Below, piece by piece: positions 17,279-24,680 of a stretch of DNA of 64,000 nucleotides; positions within the stretch are counted from its first letter, which is position 1, and each line of letters starts with the position of its first letter. The stretch is taken from NCBI RefSeq assembly GCF_027483985.1, contig NZ_JAIXTJ010000050.1:62001-126000 (forward strand), written 5' to 3'. The notes under the pieces are model-generated. The model had not been told where the DNA came from and searched no databases. It saw only the letters and a list, made by a program, of their open reading frames with translations. This DNA comes from Flavobacterium sp. (GTDB lineage: Bacteria; Bacteroidota; Bacteroidia; Flavobacteriales; Flavobacteriaceae). A program made the translations under genes and the position numbers.

Positions 17279-18025
17279 ATGAAATTACTTGAAGGAAAAG
17301 TAGCTATTATTACCGGTGCAAGTCGTGGAATTGGTAGCGGAATTGCAAAAGTATTTGCTCAACACGGAGCTAATGTGGCTTTTACCTACAGTTCATCGGC
17401 AGAATCTGCTTTAGCTTTAGAAAATGAATTAGGCGCTTTAGGTATTAAAGCAAAAGGATATAAGTCAAATGCTGCCGACTTTAGCGAAGCTCAAAAATTA
17501 GTTGATGATGTAATGGCTGACTTCGGAAATGTTGACGTTTTAATCAACAATGCCGGAATCACGAAGGATAATTTATTAATGCGAATGAGTGAAGAAGATT
17601 TTGATAAAGTAATTGAAATCAACTTGAAATCAGTTTTCAATATGACCAAAGCGGTGCAAAAAATTATGTTGAAAAACCGCAAAGGTTCCATCGTTAATAT
17701 GAGTAGTGTAGTAGGAGTGAAAGGTAATGCCGGACAAGCGAACTATGCGGCTTCAAAAGCAGGAATGATTGGTTTTACAAAGTCAATCGCACTAGAATTA
17801 GGTTCAAGAAATATTCGTTGCAACGCAATTGCGCCAGGATTTATTGAAACCGAAATGACTGCCAAATTAAACGAAGATGTAGTGCAAGGTTGGAGAGATT
17901 CTATTCCGTTAAAACGTGGTGGAACACCAGAAGACGTAGCTAATGCTTGTCTCTTCTTTGCATCAGATATGAGTGCTTATGTTTCAGGACAAGTGCTTAA
18001 TGTTTGTGGTGGAATGCTAACTTAA
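17279..18025 (+). CDS. fabG: 3-oxoacyl-ACP reductase
   Basis: NADPH-dependent reductase of fatty acid elongation. The 248 residues fit FabG once the start is moved from 17198 to ATG 17279 (MKLLEGKVAIITGASRG). The cofactor motif TGASRGIG, the structural NNAG, and the catalytic Ser-Tyr-Lys in MSSVVG and NYAASKAG are all present. The 27 extra codons in the ORF track contain a -7 promoter box and are not conserved family sequence. Confidence 0.93.
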   Translation: MKLLEGKVAIITGASRGIGSGIAKVFAQHGANVAFTYSSSAESALALENELGALGIKAKGYKSNAADFSEAQKLVDDVMADFGNVDVLINNAGITKDNLLMRMSEEDFDKVIEINLKSVFNMTKAVQKIMLKNRKGSIVNMSSVVGVKGNAGQANYAASKAGMIGFTKSIALELGSRNIRCNAIAPGFIETEMTAKLNEDVVQGWRDSIPLKRGGTPEDVANACLFFASDMSAYVSGQVLNVCGGMLT

Positions 18026-18038
18026 GATTTTATTTAAG

Positions 18039-18071
18039 GTGTAAAAGTTTGGGTGTTTAAAAGTTTAAAAG
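18039..18071 (+). repeat. Left arm of 33-bp inverted repeat flanking the four-helix-bundle gene
   Basis: This arm is complementary at 30 of 33 positions to 18488-18520. The inner 17 bases GTTTAAAAGTTTAAAAG are a perfect match to the right arm's CTTTTAAACTTTTAAAC. The arms frame the gene at 18095-18463. Confidence 0.85.
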
Positions 18072-18094
18072 AGTTTGAAATAAAATATATCCAA

Positions 18095-18463
18095 ATGAGA
18101 ATATTTAGTTTTGAAAAGTTGATTGCTTGGCAAAAAGGACGAGAATTAGCTATTTTGATTTATAAAACAACAAAATTATTCCCTAAAGATGAAACTTTTG
18201 GTTTGACAAGTCAAATGAGACGATGTTCCATATCTATTGCTTCTAATTTAGCCGAAGGTTCTGGTAGAAGTTCAATGAAAGACAAAGCTAGATTTTCTGA
18301 AATTGCTTATAGTTCATCTTTAGAGTTATTGAATCAAATCATATTAAGTTTTGATTTCGAATATGTTGATGAAATCCAATATATTCAAATAAGGGAAAAA
18401 ATTACAGAAGTAAATATGCTTATTGATGGTTTACATAAATCTCAAATTGCTAATATAAAATAG
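18095..18463 (+). CDS. Four-helix-bundle protein (S23 / 23S rRNA IVP family)
   Basis: A 122-residue cytoplasmic protein with the family pattern LIAWQKGRELAILIY, FPKDETFGLTSQMRR and ISIASNLAEGSGR, predicted to form a four-helix bundle. Founding members are encoded inside intervening sequences of 23S rRNA genes in Leptospira and Coxiella; stand-alone copies are scattered in Bacteroidota. The function is unknown and RNA or DNA binding has been suggested. I chose ATG 18095 because the longer GTG start at 18053 lies in the flanking inverted repeat. The gene sits alone between fabG and a VWA-like gene, framed by 33-bp inverted repeats. Confidence 0.9.
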   Translation: MRIFSFEKLIAWQKGRELAILIYKTTKLFPKDETFGLTSQMRRCSISIASNLAEGSGRSSMKDKARFSEIAYSSSLELLNQIILSFDFEYVDEIQYIQIREKITEVNMLIDGLHKSQIANIK

Positions 18464-18487
18464 TTTAAAACTACTAGTAGACAATAC

Positions 18488-18520
18488 CTTTTAAACTTTT
18501 AAACACATAAACTTTTAAAC
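18488..18520 (+). repeat. Right arm of 33-bp inverted repeat flanking the four-helix-bundle gene
   Basis: Complement of the left arm at 18039-18071 with 3 mismatches. It consists of CTTTTAAAC-type units, and a related stretch is found at 60848-60882 without any nearby gene of this family, so the arms could also be a local copy of a dispersed simple repeat. Confidence 0.85.
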
Positions 18521-18526
18521 TATCAA

Positions 18527-20554
18527 ATGAACAGATCCACTTTATTATTAATAATCTTGTCAGTTTTAGTAGCTGGTGGTTTGTCTTATTTTCAATATTT
18601 TTATAAAGCTAAGAGTACTTCAAAAATAACGAAGCTCTTAGCTTTTTTACGTTTTATAACGGTTTTTGGACTTTTACTGTTGTTGATAAATCCAATTATT
18701 AGTCGAAGTACTTTTGAAACTATTAAAACGCCTCTACCAATAGTTGTTGATAATTCTAGTTCGATTACCGATCTGAAAGCCAATGTTGTAGCTAAGGAAG
18801 TTTATGAAAAATTAGTTTCAAACGCTAAATTAAAAGATAAATTTGATATTCAATCTTACGGTTTTGATGCTGATTTTCAACCAACAGAGAATTTTGATTT
18901 TAAAGGAAAACAAACCAATATTGATGAAGTTGCAAAAAACTTAAAGAGTATCAATAAAAACTTGAATTATCCAACGGTTTTAATTTCTGACGGAAATCAA
19001 ACTTCGGGTTCGGATTATGTTTTTAGTTTTGATGCAAATAATAAAGTTTATCCGTTAGCTGTTGGTGACACAACGACTTATTTAGATTTGAAAATCAATC
19101 AAATTAATGTAAATAAGTATGCTTTTCACAAAAATAAATTTCCAGTAGAGATTTTTCTTCAATATGCTGGAACCAAATCGGTCAATGCTAATTTTGCTAT
19201 TTCGCAAGGCAATAATGTTTTGAGCAAACAAAGTATTTCGTTTTCTCCTTCTAAAAAATCGGTGGTTTTGAATGTATTATTACCAGCTGATAAAACAGGT
19301 TTACAAATCTTTAATGCAACGTTAACCTCGTCAGAAGCTGAAAAAAACACTTATAATAATGCCAAGAAATTTGCAGTAGAGATTATCGATCAAAAGACTG
19401 AAGTTGCCATAATTTCAGCTATTAATCATCCTGATGTTGGTGCATTAAAACGCGGAATAGAAACTAATGCACAACGTAAAGTTACGATACTTAAACCCAA
19501 TCAAACCAATGATTTAAGTAAGTATAATGTTTTGGTTATTTATCAACCCAATACTACATTCAAACAAGTATTTGACTCCAATAAAAATCTTAAAATTAAT
19601 ACCTGGATTATTACAGGCTTGAATACAGATTTTAGTTTTTTAAACCAACAACAAGATATTATAGATTTTAAAATGTCGTCTCAAAAAGAAGACTATTTAG
19701 CCAATTTCGATTCCAATTTTAATCTTTTTGCTATTGACAATTTAGGTTTTGAAAGTTTTCCGCCATTAGAAAATCCATTCGGAACGATTACTTCTAAAAA
19801 CAACAATACAACATTGCTATCGTCAAGAATAAGAAATGTTGAAACGAACCAACCTATGTTAACATTTTCAGATAATCAAGGAAAACGAAATGCCTTTTTA
19901 TGTGGAGAAAACATCTGGAAATGGCGTGCGCATAGTTTTGTAGACAAAAAAACATTTGAAGAGTTTGATGTTTTTCTTGATAAAACAATTCAGTTTTTGG
20001 CTTCAAATGATTCTAAAAAATCACTAATTGTTAATCACGAACGTTTTTATAACTCTGGCGATGCTCTCGAAATTACAGCACAGTATTTCAATAAAAATTA
20101 TGAATTTGACGATAAAGCACGTTTGACGATTAGTGTTACAAACAATAAAACGAAGCAAGTTAAACGTTATGATTTATTAAAAACCAATAATAGTTTTAAG
20201 GTAAATCTTGATGGTTTGCCAGCCGGACAATATTCGTTTAAAGTTAAAGAGTTAAACTCAAATGCCAGTTACTCTAGCAACTTCGAAGTTTTAGATTTTG
20301 ATATTGAAAAGCAATTTGTAAATCCTGATATGGTTAAATTAAAACAACTAGCTTCTCAAACTAAAGGTGCCGTCTTTGTTCCAAATCAAATAGATGCTTT
20401 AATTAAAACACTTTTAGACAACGAAGATTATAAGGCTATTCAAAAAGATATTGTAAAAAAAACACCTTTTATTGATTGGGTTTGGTTACTAGTTTTAATT
20501 GCTCTGTCTTTAGCATCAGAATGGTTTATTAGAAAATATAACGGATTACTGTAA
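18527..20554 (+). CDS. VWA-like membrane protein
   Basis: A 675-residue membrane protein with two N-terminal membrane helices (LLLIILSVLVAGGLSYFQYF and a second near residues 35-58), a large extracytoplasmic region and one C-terminal helix (WVWLLVLIALSLASEWFI). The segment PIVVDNSSSI carries a DxSxS metal site typical of von Willebrand A domains, followed by LISDGNQTSG. The layout resembles Bat-type aerotolerance and related proteins with VWA and glutamine-amidotransferase-like domains. Role unknown. The 3' end is followed by an orphan promoter and terminator. Confidence 0.8.
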   Translation: MNRSTLLLIILSVLVAGGLSYFQYFYKAKSTSKITKLLAFLRFITVFGLLLLLINPIISRSTFETIKTPLPIVVDNSSSITDLKANVVAKEVYEKLVSNAKLKDKFDIQSYGFDADFQPTENFDFKGKQTNIDEVAKNLKSINKNLNYPTVLISDGNQTSGSDYVFSFDANNKVYPLAVGDTTTYLDLKINQINVNKYAFHKNKFPVEIFLQYAGTKSVNANFAISQGNNVLSKQSISFSPSKKSVVLNVLLPADKTGLQIFNATLTSSEAEKNTYNNAKKFAVEIIDQKTEVAIISAINHPDVGALKRGIETNAQRKVTILKPNQTNDLSKYNVLVIYQPNTTFKQVFDSNKNLKINTWIITGLNTDFSFLNQQQDIIDFKMSSQKEDYLANFDSNFNLFAIDNLGFESFPPLENPFGTITSKNNNTTLLSSRIRNVETNQPMLTFSDNQGKRNAFLCGENIWKWRAHSFVDKKTFEEFDVFLDKTIQFLASNDSKKSLIVNHERFYNSGDALEITAQYFNKNYEFDDKARLTISVTNNKTKQVKRYDLLKTNNSFKVNLDGLPAGQYSFKVKELNSNASYSSNFEVLDFDIEKQFVNPDMVKLKQLASQTKGAVFVPNQIDALIKTLLDNEDYKAIQKDIVKKTPFIDWVWLLVLIALSLASEWFIRKYNGLL

Positions 20555-20558
20555 AAAC

Positions 20559-20572
20559 ACGTAGAACTACGT
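20559..20572. promoter_or_regulatory. Palindrome ACGTAGAACTACGT, candidate operator
   Basis: Six-base arms ACGTAG and CTACGT around AA, 24 bp upstream of a perfect -7 box at 20597. The spacing suits an activator site. No regulator can be named. Confidence 0.4.
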
Positions 20573-20596
20573 ATAGGCCAAAAAAAAATAGTAACT

Positions 20597-20604
20597 TAAA
20601 TTTG
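20597..20604 (+). promoter_or_regulatory. Orphan -7 box TAAATTTG
   Basis: Exact TAnnTTTG match on the plus strand with no downstream plus-strand gene before the terminator hairpin at 20632-20675. It may drive a short non-coding transcript of about 65 nt. Confidence 0.45.
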
Positions 20605-20631
20605 TACCAGTTAAGTTAGACTTTAACCCTT

Positions 20632-20675
20632 AAAAACTCCACAATCAATTTTATTATTGTTTTAGTGGAGTTTTT
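20632..20675. terminator. Bidirectional terminator hairpin
   Basis: Arms AAAAACTCCAC and GTGGAGTTTTT surround a loop with a further ACAAT/ATTGT pairing. T runs occur on both strands. It can end the plus-strand orphan unit or VWA gene and the minus-strand LTA-synthase-like gene, whose stop it overlaps by 2 bp. Confidence 0.85.
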
Positions 20676-22752
20676 ATTTTTCATCCTTTTTATGTTTTAA
20701 AATATAACTTGTGGTTTGATAATAGGAAACAGCTTCATTTTTCAATTCGACATTTTCTTTTTTCATAAGGGTTTGATTAAAATAAATTGGATATTTGTCT
20801 GGTACCAATTCTAATTTATACTGCTTTACCTTTTGTTTTGGTGATAAAATAGTTAAAACATCGTTTTTAATATAACCTAAATCTTCGTATGTAGCAATAA
20901 ATGCTCTAGGTTTATAGTCTGTTTTTAAAACATCTTGACCAAAAAATTTACTTTTATAACTGAAGTTTAAAAGTCCAAATAATGTAGGCATTAAATCAAT
21001 TTGTGAACATAAATCGGTATAATTTCCAGCGTCAATAAATCCAGGTGAATAAATAAAACCTGGTATTCTATATTTGTCAAGTGGTAATTCAGTCTTTCCT
21101 GAACTTGAAGCGCAATGGTCAGCAACAATAACAAAAACAGTGTTTTTAAACCAAGATTGTGTAGAAGCCATTTTGAAAAATTGACGCAAAGCATAATCGG
21201 TGTATTTCACGCCGCCTTCACGAGATTTAGAATGCGAATCAATATCTATTTTTCCATCAGGATAAGTAAATGGTCTGTGATTGCTAACAGTCATCCAATG
21301 ATTAAAAAAAGGTTTACCAGTTTTGGCTTCTTTATTCATTACATTTATTGCAATTTTAGCCATATCTTCATCGCAAATTCCCCAAACATTAGAGAAAGTA
21401 ATATCATCAGGTTTTACTGTTTTTTTGTCAACGATTTCATAGCCATTGCCAGCGTAAAAACTTTCCATATTATCAAAATAGGAATCACCACCGTAAAGAA
21501 ATTTTACAGCATATCCTTTTTCTTTAAAAACAGATCCTGTTGTGAATTTATGAGCATTGTCTTTTCGTTTAATAACACTTTCACCAGCTGTTGGAGGTAA
21601 ACACAATGTTACTGCTTCTAAACCACGCACAGTTCGATTTCCAACGGCATATAAATTTTTAAAATTTAAACTTTTAGAGGACAAACTATCAAGAAATGGA
21701 GTTATGTTTTTGTCACTTCCATAAGAATTCATAAAATCGGCACTCAAACTCTCAATTGTAATTAAAACCACATTCTTATGAATTTCTTGATTGGAATTTT
21801 TTACAACGCGTGCAGAGAAATCTGCTGCAAAATCAGGAATTTGCTTTTGAAGAATAGCTACAGCTTCAGCATTTGGAAGGGTTTTATAAAATTTGTTATA
21901 CTCTAATTCACTGTTCATAAAAGCCAAGTAAAATTTATAAATACCATTAGCTTGTAATTCATTGGAAAACATATTGGTAGAGTTTTCTTTCTTTGCTAAA
22001 AAAGGAAGGACAAAAAGTGAAGTACTAAATAAAATGGTGTAGATTAGAATACTTTTTATTTTTTCATTGAACGTTGGAAGATCTTTCAAAAATGGTTTTG
22101 TGCGTTTCACAACAAAGTAAGTTATGGCTAATGTAATCACACCAACTCCAGTAAATAAAGGAATAATTGGGTAGGATTCCATTATGTTTTTTATTACTTC
22201 ATTCGTATAAACGAGATAATCAACGGCAATAAAATTATATCGAACTCCAAATTTGTTCCAGAAAAAATATTCACTTATCGCGTTTTGAACAATAACCAAA
22301 ACAAAAATAAAAATGGTTGTAGCAAATAAACCTAATCTGATTTTATTTCGATGCTTTGGCAGAAAAAGAAGCAACCCAAACAAAATTGTTTTTAAAGAAA
22401 CAAAAGCAATTCCGATTTCAGGTAATGAACCTCCATATTCGTGGAGAATTGATTTTCCTGATAATAAATAGAGTAATAGAAGAATATGAATAGCAAATAA
22501 ACCTATGCCATAAGGTTTTTTATATTTTTCGTTAGACAAAAAAACTAAGTACAATAAAAGTAACGAACTGCCCAATATGTAGATAAAAACATCTGAAAAT
22601 AAACCCAATACAATTATTTTTAAAACTTCTACAATTTCAAAACTTGATTGCGTTATCGGATGAAAAAAAAGTACAATTCTAGTGATAAAACTAATTGCCA
22701 AGTAAATGATTCCTAACTGTAAAATAGGTGAGTGCCTGTTTAATAATTTCAT
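20674..22752 (-). CDS. LTA synthase / alkaline phosphatase superfamily membrane sulfatase
   Basis: About 692 residues: five N-terminal membrane helices, then a large extracytoplasmic sulfatase-fold domain. The domain shows NVVLITIESLSADF (metal-binding acidic residue), the nucleophile threonine in GNRTVRGLEAV, WMTVSNHRPF and the metal site VIVADHCASS. Family members transfer phosphoglycerol or phosphoethanolamine or hydrolyse phospholipid heads; in Gram-negatives the substrate is usually unknown. I start at ATG 22752, not 22770, because a perfect -7 box lies at 22768-22775. Confidence 0.88.
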   Translation of the reverse strand: MKLLNRHSPILQLGIIYLAISFITRIVLFFHPITQSSFEIVEVLKIIVLGLFSDVFIYILGSSLLLLYLVFLSNEKYKKPYGIGLFAIHILLLLYLLSGKSILHEYGGSLPEIGIAFVSLKTILFGLLLFLPKHRNKIRLGLFATTIFIFVLVIVQNAISEYFFWNKFGVRYNFIAVDYLVYTNEVIKNIMESYPIIPLFTGVGVITLAITYFVVKRTKPFLKDLPTFNEKIKSILIYTILFSTSLFVLPFLAKKENSTNMFSNELQANGIYKFYLAFMNSELEYNKFYKTLPNAEAVAILQKQIPDFAADFSARVVKNSNQEIHKNVVLITIESLSADFMNSYGSDKNITPFLDSLSSKSLNFKNLYAVGNRTVRGLEAVTLCLPPTAGESVIKRKDNAHKFTTGSVFKEKGYAVKFLYGGDSYFDNMESFYAGNGYEIVDKKTVKPDDITFSNVWGICDEDMAKIAINVMNKEAKTGKPFFNHWMTVSNHRPFTYPDGKIDIDSHSKSREGGVKYTDYALRQFFKMASTQSWFKNTVFVIVADHCASSSGKTELPLDKYRIPGFIYSPGFIDAGNYTDLCSQIDLMPTLFGLLNFSYKSKFFGQDVLKTDYKPRAFIATYEDLGYIKNDVLTILSPKQKVKQYKLELVPDKYPIYFNQTLMKKENVELKNEAVSYYQTTSYILKHKKDEK

Positions 22753-22767
22753 TATGATAAATTTGAA

Positions 22768-22775
22768 CAAATATA
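22768..22775 (-). promoter_or_regulatory. -7 box TATATTTG for the LTA-synthase-like gene
   Basis: Minus-strand exact TAnnTTTG match about 15 bp before the ATG at 22752. Confidence 0.5.
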
Positions 22776-22818
22776 TTTTCTTAAATTCCTAATTTGTTTA
22801 AGGTACACTTAGCATTGT

Positions 22819-22852
22819 CTTAAGGTTGACTTAAGATTAAAATTGGCTTAAG
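22819..22852. promoter_or_regulatory. Candidate response-regulator operator: three CTTAAG sites
   Basis: CTTAAG occurs at 22819, 22830 and 22847. The first two are exactly 11 bp apart, the spacing typical for OmpR-family dimers bound head to tail. The sites lie 38-71 bp upstream of the -7 box at 22890 of the operon that encodes an OmpR-type regulator. A matching TAAG-N7-TAAG pair precedes the RND pump gene. Confidence 0.55.
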
Positions 22853-22889
22853 AATCTAAAATCTGCGACCAACCAATTAATAATATGGA

Positions 22890-22897
22890 TAATTTTG
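22890..22897 (+). promoter_or_regulatory. -7 box TAATTTTG for the thioredoxin-ApbE-DUF3570 operon
   Basis: Exact TAnnTTTG match downstream of the CTTAAG sites. It implies a leader of more than 100 nt before the first gene. Confidence 0.5.
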
Positions 22898-23021
22898 CGT
22901 TGTAATGAAGACTGATTTTTTATTGTGCTTCGATAATAGTACCATAATAGACTTCAATTAAATTTATTTCAAATTAAAAGTTGTACCTTACCTTATTATG
23001 ATTCTTAAAAAAATAATTAAT

Positions 23022-23456
23022 ATGAAAATAGTTCTAGTGATTTTTGTAATGATGCTAAGTTTTGGTACTTATGCTCAAGACTGGAAAACAAATATGGAAG
23101 AAGCCAAGGCAACTGCCGGTAAAGAAAATAAAAACATTCTTCTAGTTTTTTCAGGTTCTGATTGGTGTGCGCCTTGCATTAAATTAGATAAAGTAGTTTG
23201 GAAATCAGAGGTTTTTAAACAATATGCTGAAAAGAAATTTGTATTATTAAGAGCTGATTTCCCTAATAAAAAAGCAAATCAATTACCAAAAGAAGTTGCT
23301 GAAGGAAACAAAAAGTTGTCTGAAAAATATAATAAAGATGGTAATTTTCCATTAGTAGTTTTATTGGATAAATCTGGAAAAGTTATTGCAATGACTGGTT
23401 TCAAAAATATATCTGCCGAGGAATATGTCAAATTGTTAGATTCTTTGAATAAATAA
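23022..23456 (+). CDS. Exported thioredoxin-family protein
   Basis: A 144-residue periplasmic thioredoxin-fold protein with a signal peptide (MKIVLVIFVMMLSFGTYAQ) and the redox motif SDWCAPCIKLDK. The fold resembles the DUF255/thioredoxin-7 type that begins with KAKATAGKENKNILL-like sequence. It would reduce or exchange disulfides outside the cytoplasm. The ORF-track start 22998 adds eight residues before the signal peptide and cannot be excluded. Its stop overlaps the ApbE start (TAATG), so the two are translated together. Confidence 0.87.
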   Translation: MKIVLVIFVMMLSFGTYAQDWKTNMEEAKATAGKENKNILLVFSGSDWCAPCIKLDKVVWKSEVFKQYAEKKFVLLRADFPNKKANQLPKEVAEGNKKLSEKYNKDGNFPLVVLLDKSGKVIAMTGFKNISAEEYVKLLDSLNK

Positions 23457-24445
23457 TGAAGCGCTATCTACTTTTCGGATTGGTTTTGATGACTCTAAAT
23501 TCTTTTGGACAAATTGTTTACAAGAAAAAGTTGTCAATGTTAGGAAGTCCTTTCGAGATTACGGTTATTGCTAAAGACTCCGCGCAAGGAATTGTTTTCG
23601 CAGATAAAGCTATTGCAGAAGTAAAACGTATTGAAAATTTAATTTCAGATTGGATTCCAACTACGCAAATTTCTCAAGTCAATAAAAATGCAGGTATCAA
23701 ACCAATTAAAGTAGATGATGAAGTTTTTAGTTTGGTAGAACGAGCGATAAAAATATCAAAACTAACCAACGGTGCTTTTGACATATCCTATGCTTCAATG
23801 GATAAAATTTGGAAATTTGATGGAAGTATGAAAGAAATGCCAACTCCAGAAGCTATCAAAAAATCGGTTGAAAAAATTGGATACCAAAAGATTATTCTTA
23901 ATGATGCAAACAAAACTATTTTTCTGCAAGAAGAAGGAATGAAATTAGGCTTAGGCGGAATTGGACAAGGCTATATTGCCGACAAAATAAAAGCATTATT
24001 ACAAAAAGACGGATGCGAATCGGGAATTGTAAATGTATCTGGTGATATCAATACTTGGGGTAAAAATATAGATGGCAAGCCTTGGAACATCGGAATTATT
24101 AATCCGATGAATAAAAATAAAGTTTTTGCGACTTTTCCTTTGATTGATTCTGCTGTAGAAACATCAGGAAGTTATGAGAAATTTGTGCAATTCAATGGTA
24201 TTAGGTATTCACATATAATTGATCCTCGCACAGGTTATCCGGCAACGGGAATCGTAAGTGTGTCAGTATTTGCTAAACAAACCGAAATTGCCGATGCGCT
24301 AGCAACAGGAATTTTTGTTTTAGGAATTGATGTTGGATTGGATTTGGTCAATCAATTAAAAGGCATTCAATGTATAATAGTTGATGACAAAGGAAAAATT
24401 CATTCTTCTAAAGGAATAGATTTAAAAAAATATAATCTTAATTAA
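23456..24445 (+). CDS. apbE: FAD:protein FMN transferase
   Basis: A 329-residue exported ApbE that attaches FMN covalently to threonine or serine of a target protein using FAD. It has an N-terminal signal segment (LLFGLVLMTLNSFGQ), the FAD site LGLGGIGQGYIADKI, SGDINTWG and the metal site SHIIDPRTGYPA followed by ADALATGIFVLG. No FMN-bind domain or obvious flavinylation motif was found in neighbouring proteins, so its target is either elsewhere or unusual. It is part of a four-gene run with thioredoxin, DUF4266 and DUF3570 genes. Confidence 0.93.
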   Translation: MKRYLLFGLVLMTLNSFGQIVYKKKLSMLGSPFEITVIAKDSAQGIVFADKAIAEVKRIENLISDWIPTTQISQVNKNAGIKPIKVDDEVFSLVERAIKISKLTNGAFDISYASMDKIWKFDGSMKEMPTPEAIKKSVEKIGYQKIILNDANKTIFLQEEGMKLGLGGIGQGYIADKIKALLQKDGCESGIVNVSGDINTWGKNIDGKPWNIGIINPMNKNKVFATFPLIDSAVETSGSYEKFVQFNGIRYSHIIDPRTGYPATGIVSVSVFAKQTEIADALATGIFVLGIDVGLDLVNQLKGIQCIIVDDKGKIHSSKGIDLKKYNLN

Positions 24446-24452
24446 AAGTATA

Positions 24453-24665
24453 ATGTTAAAGAAAATAGCTATCGTGGTTTTTTCAATTGTTGTATTGCAA
24501 TCTTGTAATACGGTAAAACAATATGAAAAAGCCAAAGTAAACAGTACCGAAATGAAACTTACAGCCAAATCAACTGAGCGCTATGAAACCGCATTTCAGG
24601 TTTATAGAGAAGCTGCTGCTGGTGCAAATGGAGGAAAATCTGGTGGAGGTTGTGGTTGTAATTAA
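24453..24665 (+). CDS. DUF4266 lipoprotein, 70 aa
   Basis: A small lipoprotein with the signal IVVLQSC (lipidated cysteine near residue 18) and a mature part rich in Lys and Glu ending in GGKSGGGCGCN. This tail of glycine with a CGC motif is characteristic of DUF4266. The two terminal cysteines could bind metal or exchange disulfides with the neighbouring thioredoxin; that is inference. It lies between apbE and the DUF3570 gene, an arrangement recalled from other Bacteroidota and Proteobacteria. Function unknown. Confidence 0.85.
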   Translation: MLKKIAIVVFSIVVLQSCNTVKQYEKAKVNSTEMKLTAKSTERYETAFQVYREAAAGANGGKSGGGCGCN

Positions 24666-24680
24666 ATCTGATAAAAAGTC

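Noticed and set aside
21115-21600. 161-aa plus-strand ORF in the track
   Set aside because: It is antisense to the LTA-synthase-like gene, whose sulfatase motifs are clear on the minus strand; the plus-strand product has no family features.
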